64,000 bases of DNA from Lepidostoma basale. Its lineage: Eukaryota > Arthropoda > Insecta > Trichoptera > Lepidostomatidae. The stretch is taken from the NCBI GenBank assembly GCA_022606425.2, contig JAHDVF020000457.1, positions 744,001-808,000 on the forward strand. Direction: 5' to 3'. Shown piece after piece: positions 63,717 to 64,000 of the stretch (positions within the stretch are counted from its first letter, which is position 1; each line of letters starts with the position of its first letter). Position numbers and translations under genes: made by a program. The notes under the pieces were generated by a model. It did no database searches, had not been told where the DNA came from, and saw nothing but the letters and a program-made list of their open reading frames with translations.

Positions 63717-64000
63717 GTAAGTTCCTTTATCTTGATCTTGCCGTCCACTCCTGGACGTAGTCCTCCTCTTTTACTTTCCATTCAGTTAGATCTTAGGCGA
63801 TCTGCATGATTTCGATACCTTCACGTATTTCTCAATATTCTGCATATTGTGGAATTAACGAAAAATATCGTGAGATGCCTATTGGTGGCGATGAGGTTCG
63901 CAACCCATCACACCGCGTCTCCCGCGGGGCGAAAACAGAAGGATCGAGTGCCGCATATGTCAAAGTGTGCCAGTCCATTCTTTCTGCCTACCCTTTCGGG

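Larger units (their letters stand above)
46404..64000 (+). repeat. Complex tandem array with exon-like cores and LINE-derived spacers
   Basis: About 17.6 kb, continuing past the window edge. Order: B0, A1, B1, A2, B2, B3 with a partial A3, B4, A4, B5, A5, B6, A6, B7, B8. Each core is followed by a GGTAAGT donor-like site or replacement 3' segment, then an antisense LINE end (GTCCAC...TGGACGTAG), then LINE-A C-terminal pieces with GTTAGTTA tails (near 46810, 47945, 48385, 49350, 50560, 50990, 52525, 54275, 55235, 56400, 56840, 57815, 59025, 60000, 61195, 63060). A second LINE-A piece encodes the decayed MAVHGGVHSPTV/ENIINPVDM segment. The array therefore amplified after these LINE insertions. 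Confidence 0.9.

Noticed and set aside
46404..64000. CRISPR array
   Set aside because: Units are hundreds to thousands of bases, unequal and LINE-bearing, in an insect-type genome; no short repeat-spacer pattern.
46404..64000. Telomeric or subtelomeric TTAGG repeats
   Set aside because: The runs are GTTA/TTAG 4-mers at LINE-A 3' ends, not TTAGG pentamers.

Overview
This is an insect-type genomic window: AT-rich, intron-less debris of many non-LTR retrotransposon lineages, tRNA-derived SINEs, Penelope-like elements (PLEs) and short DNA transposons, with (GTTA)n, (GAA)n and (TTTGA)n LINE tails. I infer an arthropod, most likely an insect. The LINE types are common in Lepidoptera and other insect orders, so the order cannot be fixed from this sequence. 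I find no host gene that I can support with confidence. Almost every recognisable coding trace is a fragment of reverse transcriptase (RT).

Labels used below. LINE-A has an RT C-terminus ending in a YPFG-type motif and a (GTTA)n tail. LINE-B has an RT C-terminus with an AAQDR/ANVGGT-type ending and a (GAA)n tail. LINE-C has an EMK.LRSI.GKTLRD-type block and a (GAA)n tail. LINE-D has a RWTDDI-type C-terminus. CR1/jockey-like elements have an RT end of the SEIDVF type and a (TTTGA)n tail. R1-like elements have a GC-rich 3' end.

Layout. 1-20.7 kb: nested LINE fragments, a SINE, five PLE-derived palindromic elements with hammerhead-ribozyme-like cores, a pogo-type MITE and a 0.5 kb minisatellite of AGGTCA half-sites. 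20.7-33 kb: TIR MITEs, LINE and R1-like fragments, more PLE palindromes, one LINE-A copy with an intact-looking YADD block and an 11-bp target duplication, and a 97 %-class foldback hairpin. 33-41.5 kb: a LINE-D copy broken by a hAT element, a LINE-C copy broken by an R1-like 3' end with a 13-bp target duplication, and other fragments. 41.9-45.0 kb: a diverged satellite array. 45.0-46.4 kb: a TIR element and a LINE-A copy containing a captured satellite fragment.

46.4-64 kb (continuing past the window edge): a complex tandem array. Two related cores, A (~185 bp) and B (~540 bp), alternate with LINE-derived spacers. Each core is bounded by splice-acceptor-like and splice-donor-like sequence and carries a conserved internal hairpin. 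Part of the array (A2-B2-B3) recurs about 10.5 kb later (A6-B7-B8), including a ~640-bp 3'-UTR-like segment present only in those two copies. This array and the inverted hammerhead-like PLE modules are the least ordinary parts of the window.
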